Source: Lichenibacterium minor
GTDB taxonomy: Bacteria > Pseudomonadota > Alphaproteobacteria > Rhizobiales > Beijerinckiaceae
Assembly (NCBI RefSeq): GCF_004137685.1
Contig: NZ_QYBB01000044.1
Coordinates: 1-32,688, forward strand
Reading direction: 5' to 3'
DNA length: 32,688 bases
Shown here one piece after another: positions 30,749-32,688 of this stretch. A program made the position numbers and the translations under genes. The notes under the pieces were generated by a model. The model saw nothing but the letters and a program-made list of their open reading frames with translations. It had not been told where the DNA came from and made no database searches. The number at the start of each line of letters is the position of its first letter. Within the stretch, counting starts at the first letter, position 1.

Positions 30749-30978
30749 GGATTGTCCCCTAGCCCGGCCAGCCAGTCGAGTAGCCTGCCGCCGCGGTCCG
30801 GCACCGGAAGATTGTCGTCCACCCAGCCCCGACGCCTGAACGCTTCGATGATGGCCTTCACGTCCTCGTCGGAGGTCCCATTGACGAGCCCCCGCGCATG
30901 CTCCAGCGGCACGTCTGATCGCATGATCTGGACCAGCGCATCCGCCCGCATACCGACCTCAAGGGCGCTCATCGTCAT
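30745..30978 (-). CDS. small protein of the XRE operon, unknown function
   Basis: The 77-residue protein MTMSALEVGMRADALVQIMR then LVNGTSDEDVKAIIEAFRRR and GWVDDNLPVPDRGGRLLDWL starts in an overlap with the stop of the upstream XRE gene. It is helical, acidic and soluble. No family is recognised. Position after two repressor-like genes suggests an immunity-region accessory. Confidence 0.55.
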   Translation of the reverse strand: MTMSALEVGMRADALVQIMRSDVPLEHARGLVNGTSDEDVKAIIEAFRRRGWVDDNLPVPDRGGRLLDWLAGLGDNP

Positions 30979-31226
30979 TCGCTCGCTCCTGCCTTCCGCA
31001 GCCGCACCCCGGCGCCGCCGCAGTTCTCGGGGATGAAATCGACGCCGGCGGCCTCGAGAACGGACCGGATGGCGACACCGTCTGGCTTCCGCATCATTGC
31101 CATGCCGTCGACCGCCTCGATCCTGACCACGAGCCCGAGAGCGACCCCCGCGTCCCTGGCGAGATCGGCCTGTTCCATGCCGGCGAGGAGGCGGCCCTCC
31201 CGAATCTGACGTCCTGTGAGGATCAC
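30975..31226 (-). CDS. XRE-family HTH regulator (second of tandem pair)
   Basis: This 83-residue regulator starts at a GTG (31224-31226) overlapping the preceding stop. The HTH lies in GRQIREGRLLAGMEQADLAR and DAGVALGLVVRIEAVDG; the C-terminal signature is SVLEAAGVDFIPENCGGAGVR then LRK. It is a diverged paralogue of the upstream gene: both end in a VxFIxxNGxGxGVRLRK pattern. Small XRE proteins of this layout are common in rhizobial and Methylobacterium prophages as Cro/CI-type switches. It probably recognises sites near 31440-31487. Confidence 0.75.
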   Translation of the reverse strand: MILTGRQIREGRLLAGMEQADLARDAGVALGLVVRIEAVDGMAMMRKPDGVAIRSVLEAAGVDFIPENCGGAGVRLRKAGASE

Positions 31227-31456
31227 AGTTCGACCTTCCGCAGCCGGACACCCGGCCCCTCGCCGTTCGTCTCGATGAAGATGACGCCGGCTTTTTCCAG
31301 ACAGACGCGCAGGGCAGCGGTGGCGTGGCCTGGCCCCGTGGCGTCTGTCTCGGCTCTCGTGACGGTGTTTCGATGCACGCCTGATCGTTCGGCGAGGTCT
31401 CGCACCGTCCAATTCAAGAGCGCGCGTGCGGCCCTAATTTGTGCGCTTGTCACCAT
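31223..31456 (-). CDS. XRE-family HTH regulator (first of tandem pair)
   Basis: This 77-residue repressor-like protein, MVTSAQIRAARALLNWTVRD, then LAERSGVHRNTVTRAE, has a full HTH at about 6-35 and the signature VIFIETNGEGPGVRLRK. It is the first gene of the leftward operon, divergent from the rightward early genes at 31519. Two near-identical 14-bp repeats, one overlapping its own start codon, are probable autoregulatory operators. Start: the ATG at 31456 with weak GAG upstream. Confidence 0.8.
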   Translation of the reverse strand: MVTSAQIRAARALLNWTVRDLAERSGVHRNTVTRAETDATGPGHATAALRVCLEKAGVIFIETNGEGPGVRLRKVEL

Positions 31457-31487
31457 CTCAAATCCGGTTTATGGTGCCCTTGTCACC
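31441..31487. promoter_or_regulatory. paired 14-bp operator-like repeats in the divergent control region
   Basis: GTGCGCTTGTCACC (31441-31454) and GTGCCCTTGTCACC (31474-31487) differ at one base and lie 33 bp apart, three helical turns. The second is embedded in GGTGCCCTTGTCACC, a partial palindrome. The first covers the start of the first XRE gene. Spacing and placement suit cooperative repressor binding that shuts both divergent promoters. Confidence 0.5.
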
Positions 31488-31518
31488 ACGAAGGGGACGT
31501 TAGCACAAAGGCCGTGCA

Positions 31519-31914
31519 ATGACTACCACACTCCGCTTATTGCCCGCCGCCGCGCGGTCGACCCGCACGGCACCCCGGCCCTCGCTGCTGACGGCAGCCA
31601 GCCGTTGCGACTCCGGCGCCGTGATGCGTCTCGCCCACGACCTGGCGCGCGACGACGTCGCCGATGCCGTCCGCCGCGGCCGGGTCCGCCGCTACAAGGT
31701 CGCCCTCCGCGACGCCCTCCGGTCGGCGTGGTCGACGGCGCAGACCCAGCGCTGGTGCCACGAGCGCGATGCCAAGTTGGCCGCCCTGCCTACCGCCCAT
31801 TCTGCCATCCTGGCCGAGCGCACCGCCGCGCTGATGATCGACAGCACCTGCCGCATGGTGGTCGAGCTGTCCGCCATCGATGCCCGCGCCGCTGCCATGG
31901 GCCTGCGGCTGTGA
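31519..31914 (+). CDS. early-cassette protein of unknown function
   Basis: The 131-residue product is the first gene of the rightward operon. Residues 35-131 look like a folded helical domain (MRLAHDLARDDVADAVRRGR, YKVALRDALRSAWSTAQTQR, AILAERTAALMIDSTCRMVV); the first 30 residues are low complexity. It is coupled to the next gene by GTGA. No family is recognised. As an early gene under XRE control it may have a host-takeover or regulatory role. Confidence 0.6.
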   Translation: MTTTLRLLPAAARSTRTAPRPSLLTAASRCDSGAVMRLAHDLARDDVADAVRRGRVRRYKVALRDALRSAWSTAQTQRWCHERDAKLAALPTAHSAILAERTAALMIDSTCRMVVELSAIDARAAAMGLRL

Positions 31915-32099
31915 GCGCCGCCCAACGCGCCCGCCTCGTCGCCGGCTTGGAGCCGTGGGCGTCAGCCCGGCCGCAGTACCGGCTCAAGCTGCGCTCGAGT
32001 CCGATCCCCTTCGACGTGCTGTCGGACGAGGCCCTGCGCGAGTTGCGCGGCCGCATCGCTCACGACGTCCGCCGCGAGCGTCACCGCCGCGCGGCCTGA
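31911..32099 (+). CDS. small basic protein, unknown function
   Basis: The 62-residue protein starts at the GTG overlapping the previous stop: MSAAQRARLVAGLEPWASAR, then FDVLSDEALRELRGRIAHDV and a basic tail RRERHRRAA. The charged helix-plus-tail build could bind nucleic acid. It has no assigned family. The much longer upstream open frame is a shadow. Confidence 0.45.
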   Translation: MSAAQRARLVAGLEPWASARPQYRLKLRSSPIPFDVLSDEALRELRGRIAHDVRRERHRRAA

Positions 32100-32144
32100 A
32101 CCCTTTCGGCGCCGGGTTGGCGCCTGCCTGTGGAGCCCACCCCT

Positions 32145-32315
32145 ATGCCCTTCGACCCCGACATCACCCGCTGCGCCGTGGTCGCAGCCCTGGCCTGCCT
32201 CGCCGCGGTGTGGCTGCGCACCTCGCCCTTCTGGGCGCTGAACACCGCCCGTCCCTTCGTCCTCGCCCGCGTGCGACCGGACGGCCCGACCCGCTTCCGC
32301 TCCGCCGCCGACTGA
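32145..32315 (+). CDS. small single-pass membrane protein
   Basis: The ATG at 32145 lies nine bases after GGAG; an in-frame GTG at 32130 would overlap that site. The 56-residue product has one hydrophobic segment (CAVVAALACLAAVWL) followed by a basic region (RTSPFWALNTARPF). Function unknown; tiny membrane proteins are common in phage early regions. Confidence 0.4.
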   Translation: MPFDPDITRCAVVAALACLAAVWLRTSPFWALNTARPFVLARVRPDGPTRFRSAAD

Positions 32316-32379
32316 ACCCTCGCCGCAGCCCGAGGGCGCGGCCCGACCAACATTCCCATCACCGCTGGAGATCGACAAC

Positions 32380-32592
32380 ATGCCCATGACGCGTGAACGA
32401 CCCCGCACGCCCGCTTTCCTGCCGCCGGCGCCGCTGCCGAGCCTGTCCGACGCCCTGGCGCGCCGGGCCGCGATCTTTGGGCCCGTCGAGGTCGACGAGG
32501 CTGCTGCAGTCCCGCGCAGCGTCCTGGCGCGCATGGGGATCGCACTGCGCCAGGCGGCGGACCTGTTCGACCCCGCCCGGGCATCTGCGTGA
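32380..32592 (+). CDS. small early-region protein, unknown function
   Basis: The 70-residue protein starts MPMTRERPRTPAFLPPAPLP with GGAG about ten bases upstream, followed by a helical part (SDALARRAAIFGPVEVDEAA and VLARMGIALRQAADLF). No family is recognised. Its TGA overlaps a GTG that opens another frame to the window end. Confidence 0.45.
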   Translation: MPMTRERPRTPAFLPPAPLPSLSDALARRAAIFGPVEVDEAAAVPRSVLARMGIALRQAADLFDPARASA

Positions 32593-32688
32593 GTGCGCCC
32601 CTGTCCCCTCAGCCGTCAGTGCCCCTTAAAAGGTGCGGACGTCCGCGCTCAACCCCACTCGTGCGGCTGCGATCGCACGCACGCGGAT
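32589..32688 (+). CDS. possible 5' end of a further early gene (partial)
   Basis: A GTG overlapping the previous TGA opens MSAPLSPQPSVPLKRCGRPR and continues without a stop to the end of the window. The coupling matches the rest of the operon, but only 33 codons are visible and the composition is Arg/Pro-rich, so it may be chance. Confidence 0.3.
   Translation, partial: MSAPLSPQPSVPLKRCGRPRSTPLVRLRSHARG

Noticed and set aside
1..32688. Circular element: the last open frame (from 32589) continues in phase into the first HTH gene if the ends are joined
   Set aside because: The phase match has a one-in-three chance, the joined peptide is Arg/Pro-rich without pattern, and a strong internal ribosome site sets the HTH start at 78. 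It would be worth a read-mapping check but is not evidence by itself.

Overview
The window is GC-rich DNA from an alphaproteobacterium. Codon use, a LOV-type hybrid kinase, a DUF2934 protein, an HNH protein of the YPIDW/CxxCGRPHG type and the many small Hyphomicrobiales-style phage ORFs suggest Methylobacterium or a close relative; this is inference, as no rRNA or housekeeping marker is present. Most of it looks like a mosaic prophage or prophage remnant. I see no integrase, att site, terminase large subunit, portal or major capsid gene.

Layout. (1) 1-7000, rightward: a phage early/replication cassette with stop-start overlaps (ATGA/GTGA). It holds an AlpA-like HTH protein, small unknowns, a CHC2-Toprim-DUF927 primase-helicase, a zinc-finger protein whose gene carries an unusual TTCCCAC/GTGGGAA repeat array, a RuvC-like resolvase, an HGGxSTG protein and a protein of the kind that usually precedes terminase. 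(2) 7000-13300: non-phage genes interrupt the phage order. They are DUF2934, a large blue-light (LOV) hybrid histidine kinase whose start overlaps an orphan ParD-like antitoxin, an HNH gene split by a 619-bp insert flanked by GCGGC direct repeats, a membrane-protein gene inside that insert, small unknowns and decayed gene copies. (3) 13300-25150, rightward: a late virion cassette with an S74-chaperone tail protein, a phage Asp/Asn beta-hydroxylase-like protein, small structural proteins and two very large internal-virion-type proteins, one with a lysozyme/transglycosylase domain. (4) 25140-26070: small membrane (holin-like) and coiled-coil genes. (5) 26100-29450: an accessory island with a DUF4365 nuclease-like gene overlapping an unknown 380-aa gene, then a SWIM zinc finger plus BRCT protein, facing a PD-(D/E)XK-like nuclease operon. 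This is the best candidate for an undescribed, possibly defensive, system. (6) 29570-29763: a 194-bp non-autonomous element with IS21-like ends and a perfect 6-bp target duplication. (7) 29820-32688: a secreted ClpP-fold protein, a leftward operon of tandem XRE regulators and tiny overlapping ORFs, and a divergent rightward early operon running off the window. This resembles a lysogeny switch.

How the parts fit: regions 1, 3 and 7 are phage regulatory, replication and virion modules. Regions 2 and 5 look like cargo or host material placed where other phage genes would be expected. All functional assignments come from motifs read by eye; no database search was run.
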